Source: Neocallimastix lanati (nom. inval.)
Lineage: Eukaryota > Neocallimastigomycota > Neocallimastigomycetes > Neocallimastigales > Neocallimastigaceae
Assembly (NCBI GenBank): GCA_016946835.1
Contig: JACVTC010000016.1
Location: 1,122,501 to 1,184,500 of the forward strand
Direction of reading: 5' to 3'
Length of the DNA: 62,000 nt
Numbering within the stretch: the stretch's first letter is position 1; each line of letters begins with the position of its first letter. The position numbers were made by a program, and so were the translations under genes. Of this stretch, positions 13,556-29,462 are shown piece after piece. The notes below the pieces were generated by a model. That model was given only the letters and a program-made list of their open reading frames with translations, was not told the origin of the DNA and ran no database searches.

Positions 13556-14015
13556 TAATTATTTATTATTTATTATTTATTATTTATTATTTATTATTTA
13601 TTATTTATTATTTATTATTTATTATTTATTATTTATTATTTATTATTTATTATTTATTATTTATTATTTATTATTTATTATTTATTATTTATTATTTATT
13701 ATTTATTATTTATTATTTATTATTTATTATTTATTATTTATTATTTATTATTTATTATTTATTATTTATTATTTATTATTTATTATTTATTATTTATTAT
13801 TTATTATTTATTATTTATTATTTATTATTTAATTATTTATTATTTATTATTTATTATTTATTATTTATTATTTATTATTTATTATTTATTATTTATTATT
13901 TATTGTTTATTATTTATTATTTATTATTTATTATTTATTATTTATTATTTATTGTTTATTATTTATTATTTATTATTTATTATTTAATAATTTAATTATT
14001 TATTATTTATTATTT
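13556..14015. repeat. TTATTTA heptamer tandem array
   Basis: About 60 copies of a 7-bp unit (TTATTTA) on the plus strand. Only a few variants occur: AATTATTTATT breaks near 13829 and 13987, and TTGTTTA at two sites. Confidence 0.95.
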
Positions 14016-17333
<3,318 letters not shown>

Positions 17334-17590
17334 TAATAATAAATAATAAATAATAAATAATAAATAATAAATAATAAATAATAAATAATAAATAATAAAT
17401 AATAAATAATAAATAATAAATAATAAATAATAAATAATAAATAATAAATAATAAATAATAAATAATAAATAATTGAATAATAAATAATAAATAATAAATA
17501 ATAAATAATAAATAATAAATAATAAATAATTGAATAATAAATAATAAAATAAATAATAAATAATAAATAATAAATAATAAATAATAATTA
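17334..17590. repeat. AATAAAT heptamer array (reverse orientation)
   Basis: About 35 copies of AATAAAT, the reverse complement of the unit at 13556-14015, broken twice by ATTGAATAATAA (near 17470 and 17530). Confidence 0.95.
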
Positions 17591-17789
17591 ATAATAATTA
17601 AAAAAAAATTTTTTTTTATTTATTTATTTTTTATATATTTCATATAAAAGGAAATTTTACGGCTACCGTTTTAACCATAAATGTATATGACTAATTACGG
17701 CAGTTAAAAAAAAGAAAAGAATTATTAATTAAGGAAATTTTTAGTTCTATTTTTAAGGAAGATACAATAAAAAAGCATAAAAAAATTTT

Positions 17790-18760
17790 TATTTTATTTA
17801 TTATTTTATTTTATTTTATTTTATTTTATTTTATTTTATTTTATTTTATTTTATTTTATTTTATTTTATTTTATTTTATTTTATTTTATTTTATTTTATT
17901 TTATTTTATTTTATTTTATTTTATTTTATTTTATTTTATTTTATTTTATTTTATTTTATTTTATTTTATTTTATTTTATTTTATTTTATTTTATTTTATT
18001 TTATTTTATTTTATTTTATTTTATTTTATTTTATTTTATTTTATTTTATTTTATTTTATTTTATTTTATTTTATTTTATTTTATTTTATTTTATTTTATT
18101 TTATTTTATTTTATTTTATTTTATTTTATTTTATTTTATTTTATTTTATTTTATTTTATTTTATTTTATTTTATTTTATTTTATTTTATTTTATTTTATT
18201 TTATTTTATTTTATTTTATTTTATTTTATTTTATTTTATTTTATTTTATTTTATTTTATTTTATTTTATTTTATTTTATTTTATTTTATTTTATTTTATT
18301 TTATTCAATCTGTACTTTATATTCATATTCTACTATTTATTTTATTTTATTTTATTTTATTTTATTTTATTTTATTTTATTTTATTTTATTTTATTTTAT
18401 TTTATTTTATTTTATTTTATTTTATTTTATTTTATTTTATTTTATTTTATTTTATTTTATTTTATTTTATTTTATTTTATTTTATTTTATTTTATTTTAT
18501 TTTATTTTATTTTATTTTATTTTATTTTATTTTATTTTATTTTATTTTATTTTATTTTATTTTATTTTATTTTATTTTATTTTATTTTATTTTATTTTAT
18601 TTTATTTTATTTTATTTTATTTTATTTTATTTTATTTTATTTTATTTTATTTTATTTTATTTTATTTTATTTTATTTTATTTTATTCAATCTGTACTTCA
18701 TATTTATATTTCAATAATTTATTTTATTTTATATAATTTTATTTTATTTTATTTTATATT
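17790..18760. repeat. TTTTA pentamer satellite with two punctuation elements
   Basis: About 100 uninterrupted TTTTA units, one punctuation starting CAATCTGTAC at 18306 (about 34 bp to CTACTATTTA), about 70 more units, then a variant punctuation at 18687 (CTGTACTTCATATTTATATT) and a degraded tail. The same satellite recurs at 24961-26485. Confidence 0.95.
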
Positions 18761-19608
18761 TATTATTTAAATAATTATAAAATAATAAGAATATAATATA
18801 ATCAATAAAAAAAAAAAAAAAAAAAAAAAGAAGGAATCCATATATAAATATAATGATACATATAAATATAATAATACATATAAATATAATAATACATAAT
18901 AATAATTAAAATTTTATTAGATTTAAATTTTTTTTTTTTAATTATGAAATTTATTAATAATTCTTAATTATGATTGTCAGATTCATTCAGCACAACCTAT
19001 AATTTTTTGCCAATTAATAAATTTTTTTAAAAAAAAAAATAATAATAATTATAATAATAAAAGAATGATCTATTTTCTTTTTATTTAAAAAATGTACATT
19101 CAAATTTTACTGTACATTTGGGAAAGCTAAAATTTATATATACACTAATTGAAAGCCACAAATTCTTTATTTCTTTTTTTTTTTTATTAATACAGTATTA
19201 TAATTATATTTAATAATATAAATTGGAATAATTGTAAATAATTATAATAAATAATAATAAATAATAAATAATAAATAATAAATAAAAAGAAAAAGAAAAA
19301 AAAAAAAAAAAAGAAGACAAAAAAAAAATAAAATAAAATAAAAAAAAAACTATTTTAAAAAATATATAATAAAAATTACTATATAACAAAAAAAATTACT
19401 TTTTAATTTTTTAATACTTTAAATTTTTAATATAAAATGAATAGTAAAACATTAACAAGAAAATATAAATCAAAAAATTTTCTTATCATGGAATACATAA
19501 AGTTTTGAATAATATATAAATAAATATATATGTATATATCATATATCATATATCTTTCATTATGATTTCTAAACTAAATCCCTTTTAACTAATTAATTTA
19601 ATATACAA

Positions 19609-19658
<50 letters not shown>

Positions 19659-20686
19659 ACCCCAATCTTATGAACATTCTGATAAATGATTCATTGTCTC
19701 TTCAATTTTCAAAAGTTACTAAAGTTTTCTAGATTTTCTATGATATTTAAAATATATCTTTTTTATTTTTTTTTTTTTTTAAATTTCTCTGAATAATAGT
19801 AATATAAATTTAACACGGTCAAATAAAAAAAAAAACTATTTCATGATTTCTCTGATGCATATTTTTTTTTTTTTAAATAGCCATTGAATAACTACTAAAA
19901 CTTAATTATTACTTAAAAATATTAATATAATATTAGTATTATATTAATATATTAATATTATTCATTATTATTCATTATTTTCTATTATTATTAAAAATAT
20001 AAACTTTATTATTATCATTATTATCATTATTTAATTATTTATTGGCTTATTTATTAGTATTTTTAATTATCATTAGTCTTTTTTAATTAATAAAATAATC
20101 GATTAGTTCTAAATAATTACATAAATATTATATATAATTAAGAAAAGAAAATGAATTAATACATTTGATATTATAAATAAAATGATATAGATTTTTTTCT
20201 AATTTCTTTTAATATTATTATTACTAATTAAAATAATTAAATTTCTATATATTTATATATATATATATTTAAGAAATAGTTTTTTTTTTTTTATTCAAAT
20301 AATATTTATTAATCCATTTAATAATTATTCAAGTCATAATCATAATAGTACATATTTGATTTTAATAATATTTACTAATAATAAATAAGAAAAAAATAGT
20401 TAAATATAAGTAATATTAAAAAAAAATATATGTATATATATATATATATTTTTAAAATATTTATTTTTATTAGCATTTAATTAATAAACCTCTTAATATT
20501 TTTTTAATATTAAGTCTCGATGGATAAATTTTGTTTATTAATTTTATATATATATATATATATATTTAAATTTTATTATTACTGTTTTTATTATTATTGT
20601 TGTTGTTATTGATGTTATTGATGTTGTTTTTACTATTTTACTTTATATATTAAAAAAAATTTTTTTTATAATTTATTTTATAAAAG

Positions 20687-20719
<33 letters not shown>

Positions 20720-20844
20720 AGATTTTTTAATTAAACCTATAGATTAATAATCATTAACACATTAATATAAAAGATAATATATATTATATATATGTGATTA
20801 TATTTTATTTTAAGAAATATAATATTTATTATTTTAAAAATTTG

Positions 20845-20887
<43 letters not shown>

Positions 20888-21058
20888 AGATAATAATAAA
20901 ATAATAATAATAATAATAATAATATATGTATAACAATAATAATTTAATTTTTGAAACATAGTAATTAAGTAATAATTTATAATTTTGGAAATAAAATTTA
21001 CATATATTATGTCTAATATTATTAAAATTAAATATTTGTTTTTTTTTCTATGATAATG
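18761..21058. other. AT-rich intergenic DNA
   Basis: A runs at 18810-18830, 19613-19655 and 20852-20884, plus AT filler. A 23-codon frame from the ATG at 19438 is too short and unsupported to call. Confidence 0.6.
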
Positions 21059-22318
21059 ATAATTAGAAACGAATTATTTATTTTATTCTTTGGTTTTTGT
21101 TTTTGTTTTTGTTTTTTGTTTTTTGTTTTTTGTTTAATTTTTTTTACCCTCTTGAAGATGTTCCAAATCATAGACCTCTCCGACTCGAATATCTCAAACT
21201 TGAACCTCCAAATATTCCATTAAGAGTTTTCATAACTGCTATTGAAATTGGAATTGGAATTAGAGGAGTTGAGGCTAAGAACTGGGGGCTCCAAAGCCTC
21301 CTATTGGGGATCCTTAATTACCTTTAAGTAGGTATTTCTCTCTTAAATGGTAGTATATATATTATTTTTTTCCATTTAATTCTATTCTTAACCTTCTTTC
21401 TTCTTCCTCTTCTTCTTCTTTCTTAAGCAATTTCATACTCATCAAAATAACACACTATCAATAAAATTTTTTTGTTTTTTGTTTTTGTTTTTGTTTTTGT
21501 TTTTTTTATATCTATACCACATTCTTCATCCCTTGGTTGTGCAATTTCAATCAAGCCTCTCCTCTGTCTTGAACTTCATCATTAAAATGTTAACCGATTT
21601 CATCTTCAATGGTTTATCCTCCTTTTTTTCATCAGTGATATATTTATACTAACTTTTAGGGTTGTGGAATTATGGAATTAAAAATTTTTTACCATTCATT
21701 AAAGGATTTAAACCATTAGCACTAATAGCAAAAGTGTTCAGTGGAGGCATTCTTTCCTAGTGATGGACTACTATTAGCACTAATAGCAAAAGTGTCCAGT
21801 GGAGGCATTCTTTCCTAGTGATGGACTACTATTAGCAAAAGTATCCGAAAGGAGAGTTGCCACCCTATGGATATAGTGAAAAAAACCGCCTCTTTGGATA
21901 GGACATTTGAGACATCTTCATTTCTAAACATTTATTTATGTATTTTTAATTTATCCCAATTTAAAATTTTAACTTTTAATGTATTTTTTTTTTATTAATA
22001 TACTTCAGTCTTCAATAATTACCTTTTTTTTTTTTTTTTCATCTTGCATTTGAATAATTTTTTTTTTTTACTAATATCTAAATTTAATATATATTTATAA
22101 AAAAATGATACTTTTTTTTTTTTTTTTTATTCTTTACTGAATACTCAAATTCAATTAAAAAAAAATTATATTTGAACTTTTTTCTTCTTTTTTTTACAAC
22201 TCAAAATTCTAAAACATGAAAAACATTTTTTTTTTTTTTAATTTTTCAATTTTTCTTGGTTAAGCACTTATTAATTTACTAAATTCATTTTTCTTGTTAT
22301 GATTCTTCTAATTGATAG
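21059..22318. other. Higher-complexity island with possible gene or element relics
   Basis: Bases 21140-21330, 21520-21650 and 21660-21920 are much richer in G+C than the flanks. At 21148-21325 the plus strand reads LEDVPNHRPLRLEYLKLEPP and onward without stops for about 59 codons, but the minus strand is open too (STPLIPIPISIAVMKTLNGI), so neither is certain. The island is framed by TTTTTG-type repeats at 21089-21135 and 21470-21505. It may hold the lost 5' exon or promoter of the PLC gene that follows, or an unrelated element; I cannot decide. Confidence 0.4.
21715..21846. repeat. 58-bp tandem repeat
   Basis: Two full copies (starting ATTAGCACTAATAGCAAAAG at 21715 and 21773) and a partial third at 21831. 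The two full copies differ at one base (GTGTTCAG versus GTGTCCAG). Confidence 0.95.
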
Positions 22319-24385
22319 GATATTAGTAATAATAAGAAAGATAGAAAAGGGGTTAGTACAATGAAAGGAGATGCTTTTAATCAAAAAACATGCATTTCGG
22401 CCAATTCCCGTTTATGGTACTTCAGTTCTACTGATCCTTGTGAATGGACTTATTATTTAAGTCCTTCCAATAGAAATGAAGTTGATAATAGTGCGTCTTG
22501 TAATGAATACGGCTATTTAACTAAATTTGGCTGGATATTTAAAGAAGACACTTGCTATTATAATAAAGATCCAGTCATAGATGATGCTAACTGGATGAGT
22601 TATCTTGACCAAAATTTAAAAATTAATCAAATAATTATTCCAGGTACTCATGATAGTGGAACCTATGATATAGATGATACTAATATTTTCACAAAAGACA
22701 CACGAAGATCCATGTCGAAAACTCAAAATTTTGATATTTCGGATCAATTAGAAATGGGAATTCGTTTTCTAGATCTTAGACTTGAAATCAACGAAAAATG
22801 ATGAACTCTATCTTACGCATTGGAAATTAGATTGTTTTAATAAAAAAAAAACTAATACAAGATATTATCTAAGTATTGCATTGGACGAAATTATTAACTT
22901 TTTAATTAATCATGGTACTGAAACAGTAATAATTCATTTAAAAGAAGATAATATATCTTCTGATAAATACCCCCTAGTGGCTAAAATGATCGCGGATTAT
23001 ACTATCAATAATAGTACTGTCGTGTCATATAATTTTAAAGGGGGAACCAATTGAAGCATTGGATTATTATTATAATAATCAAAACAGTTTACCAACACTT
23101 GCTGAAGCACATGGTAAAATAGTTATAGCTACCCGTGAAAATTTTTACCAAGAATAAAAAGTAGGTTTTCAAATTCCTATAGGTCCAGATATGGGAGATT
23201 GCGATGAATACAGTACTAGTAGTAGGGGTGGTAAAACTAGGGGTGTTGAATGCTATCCAATAATAACTAAAAATGAAGGATATACTTTTCGTATTCAAGA
23301 CAATTATAATTTAGAAGAAGATGATAAGTGGGATATCGTTTATGATGTCTTAATGAATAAAATTGATTCCAGAAATGATAAAAAAATTGAAGATAAGGCT
23401 AACTTTAAAATTTATGATAAAAAATTTAATGAAATATTTTATAATAAAGAAAATGAAATGGTATTAACTCTCGATTTCCTGAATTATGGCAAGATTTGAA
23501 GATTTTTGGCATATTATTAATCCTTGGGAATTTCTCGATTCTAATATAAAAGAAATGGCTGATTATGTAAATAATAAATTAATAGAATTTAATGATTCAA
23601 AATTTTATAATCACTGGTTTGTTCTAGATTTTCCTTCTTATGACGTTATCAGAAAAATATACAACGGCAATGACTTGAATCGTTCATATCGCTCAATTGC
23701 TACTAATTTGAAACTTTCTGGGGTTTCCATGGATATGGATGATCTTAATCTTGATCTTTCACTTCAGGACTCGAAAGTTCCGGAATACAATAGAGACTTA
23801 AATATATATTATGATAGTTATTATTATTTTTCTAAATCGGAAATTACACAATTAAATGGAAGAAATATTACAACAAACAACTGTATCCAACGTAAGTTCC
23901 AAAAAACTAAATCTAATAATAACAATAACAATAGTGAAATGCAAAAAAAATATGTCGTTAAAACGGATTTCAAATGTGCTAAAAATTCAAGAAATCAATG
24001 GTACTTCAAACCAAACAATGATTATGTCAAAATTGTTTCCGCCTTGGATGATCAATGCTTATTCTTTAAAAATAATACATTACAAACCGGAAAATGTCAT
24101 TCCAATAGTATTTATGAAGATTTTATTACTAAAAATAAAACTCTCTGTTCAAGAGCGGATGAAAATTATTGTTTAGATGGTTATAAAACACTAGCAGCAG
24201 CTTTAGAAAGTATGGAAGAAAAAAATTCAAAATGTCCATTTAGATTTATTCGTTTTGGCTACCCATGTTGTTCGGATTCTGCTGAAATTATACTTACAGA
24301 TGAAATGGGTAGTTGGGGATATGAAAATGGTGGATTATGTGGTATTCCATATGATACTTTGGATCTTTTAGATACCATTGAATAA
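22319..24385 (+). pseudogene. PI-PLC X-domain protein with C-terminal fungal dockerin, frame-disrupted
   Basis: The protein is spread over four frame segments: 22361-22801, 22802-23054, about 23041-23497 and 23486-24385. Segment 1 has the PLC-X active-site signature PGTHDSGTYD (His 97 from the ATG at 22361). Segment 2 has the second conserved His (LTHWKLDC). Segment 4 continues the barrel, then a poly-Asn linker, a Cys/Trp region and a fungal dockerin (FGYPCCSDSAEIILTDEMGS ... WGYENGGLCGIP). In gut fungi, dockerins attach secreted enzymes to the cellulosome scaffold, so the ancestor was probably an extracellular lipid or GPI-cleaving enzyme. Each change moves the frame by +1, the first two inside A and G runs, and a TAA lies at about 23155. 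No signal peptide is seen; the open frame goes up to an ATAG at 22316-22319 that could be an acceptor. It could also be sequence error, but four lesions favour a pseudogene. Confidence 0.85.
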
Positions 24386-24960
24386 TTTATAATATATAAA
24401 AAAATAGGATTATATCTATAAAAATTAATAATTATATATTAATAATAATATATTAATAATAATACATAAAATACTTTTATCTATATTATTATTCATATTA
24501 TATATATCATTAAAATATATTACTAACAACAATTTAATAATATTAAAATATATATAAACTATTCATATTATTATTATGAATGTTATTAATATTTATGACT
24601 AAAGTATATTCTTATCCAAAATATTTTAAAATATTCTAAAAATTATTTATATTAGTATTAATATTATTAATATAAAATTATTTTAATTGAAATTATTATC
24701 GATATGTTTTTATAATATTAAAAACATTAATAATATTATCATTATTTCATTATAATTGATAATATTATCATATATTATAAATATAATATATATGAAATAA
24801 ATCTATTTTAAAAATTATAATATTTTTATTTATTTATAATAAAAAAAAAAAAAAAATAAAAAATAAAAAAAAAATAAATAAATAAATAAATAAAATAATT
24901 TAAATAGACAATTGTACAACAATATTTCTTTTTAAATTTAAAAAAATTTTATTCAAATAA
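24386..24960. other. AT-rich 3' flank of the PLC locus
   Basis: AATATT-type words and A/T tracts only; nothing recognisable. Confidence 0.6.
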
Positions 24961-26485
24961 TTTTTATTTTATTTTATTTTATTTTATTTTATTTTATTTT
25001 ATTTTATTTTATTTTATTTTATTTTATTTTATTTTATTTTATTTTATTTTATTTTATTTTATTTTATTTTATTTTATTTTATTTTATTTTATTTTATTTT
25101 ATTTTATTTTATTTTATTTTATTTTATTTTATTTTATTTTATTTTATTTTATTTTATTTTATTTTATTTTATTTTATTTTATTTTATTTTATTTTATTTT
25201 ATTTTATTTTATTTTATTTTATTTTATTTTATTTTATTTTATTTTATTTTATTTTATTTTATTCAATCTGTACTTTATATTCATATTCTACTATTTATTT
25301 ATTTTATTTTATTTTATTTTATTTTATTTTATTTTATTTTATTTTATTTTATTTTATTTTATTTTATTTTATTTTATTTTATTTTATTTTATTTTATTTT
25401 ATTTTATTTTATTTTATTCAATCTGTACTTTATATTCATATTCTACTATTTATTTTATTTTATTTTATTTTATTTTATTTTATTTTATTTTATTTTATTT
25501 TATTTTATTTTATTTTATTTTATTTTATTTTATTTTATTTTATTTTATTTTATTTTATTTTATTTTATTTTATTTTATTTTATTTTATTTTATTTTATTT
25601 TATTTTATTTTATTTTATTTTATTTTATTTTATTTTATTTTATTTTATTTTATTTTATTCAATCTGTACTTTATATTTAATATTCTACTATTTATTTTAT
25701 TTTATTTTATTTTATTTTATTTTATTTTATTCAATCTGTACTTTATATTTAATATTCTACTATTTATTTTATTTTATTTTATTTTATTTTATTTTATTTT
25801 ATTTTATTTTATTTTATTTTATTTTATTTTATTTTATTCAATCTGTACTTTATATTTAATATTCTACTATTTATTTTATTTTATTTTATTTTATTTTATT
25901 TTATTTTATTCAATCTGTACTTTATATTTAATATTCTACTATTTATTTTATTTTATTTTATTTTATTTTATTCAATCTGTACTTTATATTTAATATTCTA
26001 CTATTTATTTTATTTTATTTTATTTTATTTTATTTTATTCAATCTGTACTTTATATTTAATATTCTACTATTTATTTTATTTTATTTTATTTTATTTTAT
26101 TCAATCTGTACTTTATATTTAATATTCTACTATTTATTTTATTTTATTTTATTTTATTTTATTTTATTTTATTCAATCTGTACTTTATATTTAATATTCT
26201 ACTATTTATTTTATTTTATTTTATTTTATTTTATTCAATCTGTACTTTATATTTAATATTCTACTATTTATTTTATTTTATTTTATTTTATTTTATTTTA
26301 TTTTATTCAATCTGTACTTTATATTTAATATTCTACTATTTATTTTATTGTATTTTATTTTATTTTATTCAATCTGTACTTTATATTTAATATTCTATTA
26401 TTTATTTTATTTTATTCAATCTATACTTTATATTTAAATTCTATTTTTTATTTTATTTTATTCAATCTATACATTTAAGAATTCT
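24961..26485. repeat. Punctuated TTTTA satellite, 15 punctuations
   Basis: TTTTA blocks separated by a conserved ~35-bp sequence CAATCTGTACTTTATATT(TA/CA)TATTCTACTATTTA, starting at 25264, 25419, 25660, 25732, 25839, 25911, 25973, 26040, 26102, 26174, 26236, 26308, 26370, 26417 and 26463. Most spacings are 62, 67, 72 or 107 bp, that is, they differ by whole pentamers. TTTTA blocks are longest on the left (about 300 bp) and shortest on the right (about 10 bp), where the punctuation also degrades (CTATAC). Confidence 0.97.
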
Positions 26486-26568
26486 AATAATTTGTCTAAG
26501 TAACCTTGAAATACTAATTATAAATTAATCTATATTTTGTATATGCCCGTAAAATTGATAAAAAATAA

Positions 26569-26613
<45 letters not shown>

Positions 26614-26639
26614 ATATAATTTGTTAGGGGTAAAATGAT

Positions 26640-26759
26640 AATTATAATTATACCAATTAATAATAATTAAATTTTATTTTAATTATTTTATTTTATAATA
26701 TTAACATAGTATATAATTAAAATAAAATTTAATTACTATTAATTGGTATAATTATAATT
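26640..26759. repeat. 46-bp inverted repeat, hairpin-forming
   Basis: Arms 26640-26685 and 26714-26759 are reverse complements with one mismatch (core TATACCAATTAATA) around a 28-nt loop. It sits just after the satellite and a 43-A run. It could be a hairpin relic of a small mobile element. Confidence 0.9.
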
Positions 26760-27125
26760 AAGATGAAAATTAATATACTATAAATTGGCTTTATTTAAAT
26801 GAATTTTAAAAATTTTACTATTTTAATATTATATAGAATGAAAATTATTGATAAATAATTTAATAAATATGTAATATGGATGGAATAAAGAGAGAAGTTA
26901 TCTTGGTGAAAAAAAATAAATGAATAAATAAATAAATAAATAAAAAATAATAATAAATAAATAAAAAAAAAAAAAAAAATAAAAAAATAAAATTAACTCT
27001 AAAATATATTTATATAACATAATATTTATAACATATTAACAAATATATATATATCTTTTTAAAAGCAATAAAAAAGTTTTAATAAATATTTTTAATACGA
27101 TATAATATATTTAAATAGTTATAAA
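26760..27125. other. Upstream region of the Cys-rich membrane protein gene
   Basis: AT filler with A runs and (AAAT)n. No recognisable promoter motif. Confidence 0.6.
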
Positions 27126-27767
27126 ATGGAAGTAAAGTTTATTTTATTCATATATATAGTATTTTATTTTGGATGGTTTCATTCTATTTATGGTAAATTT
27201 TATACTAAAGATGAAATATTAAAACTTAAAGGTGAGAGTTCATATAATACAGAATTTTATTGTAAGGATGATGTTTGTGTAAGTAAGGAAGATGATTATG
27301 CCGAATTTCCAGATGGAAATGGTAACGTCACACGATATATTACAAAAGCGTGTCATTATGATTCATTAGTAAAAGATGAATGTTATTCCAGCAAAAAATG
27401 TACAATTGATTCAGAATGCTTATCTAATAAATGTTTAAATAGTACATGTATTTTTAATGAGGAAAACCCCATAGTTTATTGTACTAATGAATATTCATTT
27501 AATGCCTTTTTGAATAGAAGAAAATCAATTATGCATTGTGGTAAAGCACCAATGGATAGTTGTACAGAAAAGAAAGATTGTGGTTCAAATGTGTGTGTGG
27601 AAAGTCATTGTGGATATGGGGGTGGCGGTCCTAGTGATAGTGAGACAGCAGGTTCTATATATGGACTTGTATGGTTAGGAATAGGATTTGTTGTCTTGAT
27701 TGTACTAATCGTCATTTGTTGTTGCTGTATTAAAAAACATAAAAAAGGAAATAATACAGATGTGTAA
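27126..27767 (+). CDS. Secreted-side Cys-rich single-pass membrane protein, unknown function
   Basis: Intact, intronless, 213 codons. Residues 1-23 form a signal peptide (hydrophobic FILFIYIVFYFGWF, likely cut after IYG). The ectodomain to about residue 175 has 14 cysteines, two N-glycosylation sites (N67, N105) and two copies of one Cys pattern, C-x5-C-x4-C-x4-C, at C92-C108 and C146-C162. Then come a Gly/Ser-rich stalk, a transmembrane helix (about 178-198), a run of four cysteines (198-201, possible palmitoylation) and a short basic tail (KKHKKG). The layout is that of a type I surface protein with a disulfide-bonded ectodomain. I do not recognise the family. The start is the first ATG and gives a textbook signal peptide. 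G+C is higher than in the flanks. Confidence 0.9.
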   Translation: MEVKFILFIYIVFYFGWFHSIYGKFYTKDEILKLKGESSYNTEFYCKDDVCVSKEDDYAEFPDGNGNVTRYITKACHYDSLVKDECYSSKKCTIDSECLSNKCLNSTCIFNEENPIVYCTNEYSFNAFLNRRKSIMHCGKAPMDSCTEKKDCGSNVCVESHCGYGGGGPSDSETAGSIYGLVWLGIGFVVLIVLIVICCCCIKKHKKGNNTDV

Positions 27768-28372
27768 AAATAACTGTATTAAAGTTTTAATTAATTAATT
27801 AATTATGAAATCACAATTTAGAATTTCATTCTAAATTAAAGAAATTTAAAATTCAAATTATTCTATTAGTTAAACAATAACTTATTAATAATTAAATACA
27901 TCATCAAATCTTATTTTTACTCGATTAAATGAAAAAATGAGATTTCAATGACTATTTCTGATCCATTAATTAATACATTATTGATATAAAATAAAAAATA
28001 ATTACTAATATTACTAGTATTACTAATATTACTAATATTAGTAATGTTAATCTAATATGCCATGAAAATATATTATGTTATTTCTGATATATTAAAATGT
28101 AATGATATATTTTTTTTATTAAATTATTTCAATACTAATGTAATGTATTAATAAACCGGGATTAATAAAAATAATTAATTTAAAATAAAAATATTTTATA
28201 AATAGTTAAATAAACATAATAAGACATGGAATGAGTACATAATATTTGATAGTTATTCTATTGAAATACTAATAAGTTAAATATAAACTATTTATATAAA
28301 ATAATTTAGCAAAATTCACTTTTAATTAATTCCTATTCTTATTATTTTATTTTGTCCTATCTTTATATCTTT

Positions 28373-28403
<31 letters not shown>

Positions 28404-28877
28404 TTTATTTATTTATAAAAAATTTTAATTCTTATAGCATTATAAAAAAAAAAAATATATATATATATATATATATTAAAATTAACTATAATTTTATTAC
28501 TACTACTAATAATAATATTATTAGTAGTAGTAGTATTTACTATACAGTTTTTGAAAAAGAAATAGCTTTTTTAGTAAATAATTATAGTCATTTTTGACAT
28601 CATTTTTAAGTATTTAATTCATAATAAAATTCTAAAAAAATTCTAAAAAATTATATAAATTTTCATTTTAAATAATTCATGTTATTAGTTGATTAATTTA
28701 TAGAAATTAATTAAATTTGCCAATAAAATAAAAAATTTGAAAAAAAAAAATTATTTTTACCAAAAATTAAAAATATTAATTAAAAAAAAATAAAAAAAAA
28801 AAAAAAAATTATTTTAATTTAATCATAATTTTAATAATTTTAATATAAATTTATATCGAATTATCTTTTATAATAAC

Positions 28878-28909
<32 letters not shown>

Positions 28910-29248
28910 CTGTTAATGAATTTTAAATAAAAATAATTTATTTTTATATAATATTTTTTTAAATTATTACCTTTATTAAATTAATTATTTCGATATTTAA
29001 ATATTATTTTCCTTAATGATAACCTAAATTTTATATTAAAATATTTTTATAACAACATTATTAAAAATTAAATACTAATATTTTTATAATTATATTAATT
29101 AATTGAGTGTAAAAAAAAGAAGTAATAGTATAATTTCTATTTCAATTTTATCTTTATATAAAAAAGAAAAAATATATATATTTCTAATTTTATTTTCTGA
29201 AATATCTCTATTTTCTAAAATATTTATAATACACTCTAAATAATAAAA

Positions 29249-29281
<33 letters not shown>

Positions 29282-29462
29282 ATTTTTAAAATAAATTTAA
29301 TATTACTTCATATATATTAATACCTAATATTACATTATATATATATATATATTATTAAATACTATTTAAAATATACTTATATCGATCTATCTATCTATAC
29401 ATATATACATATATATATATTTTTATTTAGGTCCTACAGAAAATAATAATAATAAAATAATC
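27768..29462. other. AT-rich intergenic DNA
   Basis: No coding island. Small inverted words (TTACTAATATTAGTAA near 28000-28045; ACTACTACTAATAATAATAT with its complement near 28500-28530) and A/T runs. Confidence 0.6.

Noticed and set aside
23089-23298. Minus-strand frame in the PLC locus
   Set aside because: Antisense shadow; the plus strand has recognisable PLC sequence.
23856-24176. 106-codon frame inside the PLC gene
   Set aside because: Out of phase with the frame carrying the PLC C-terminal part and dockerin.
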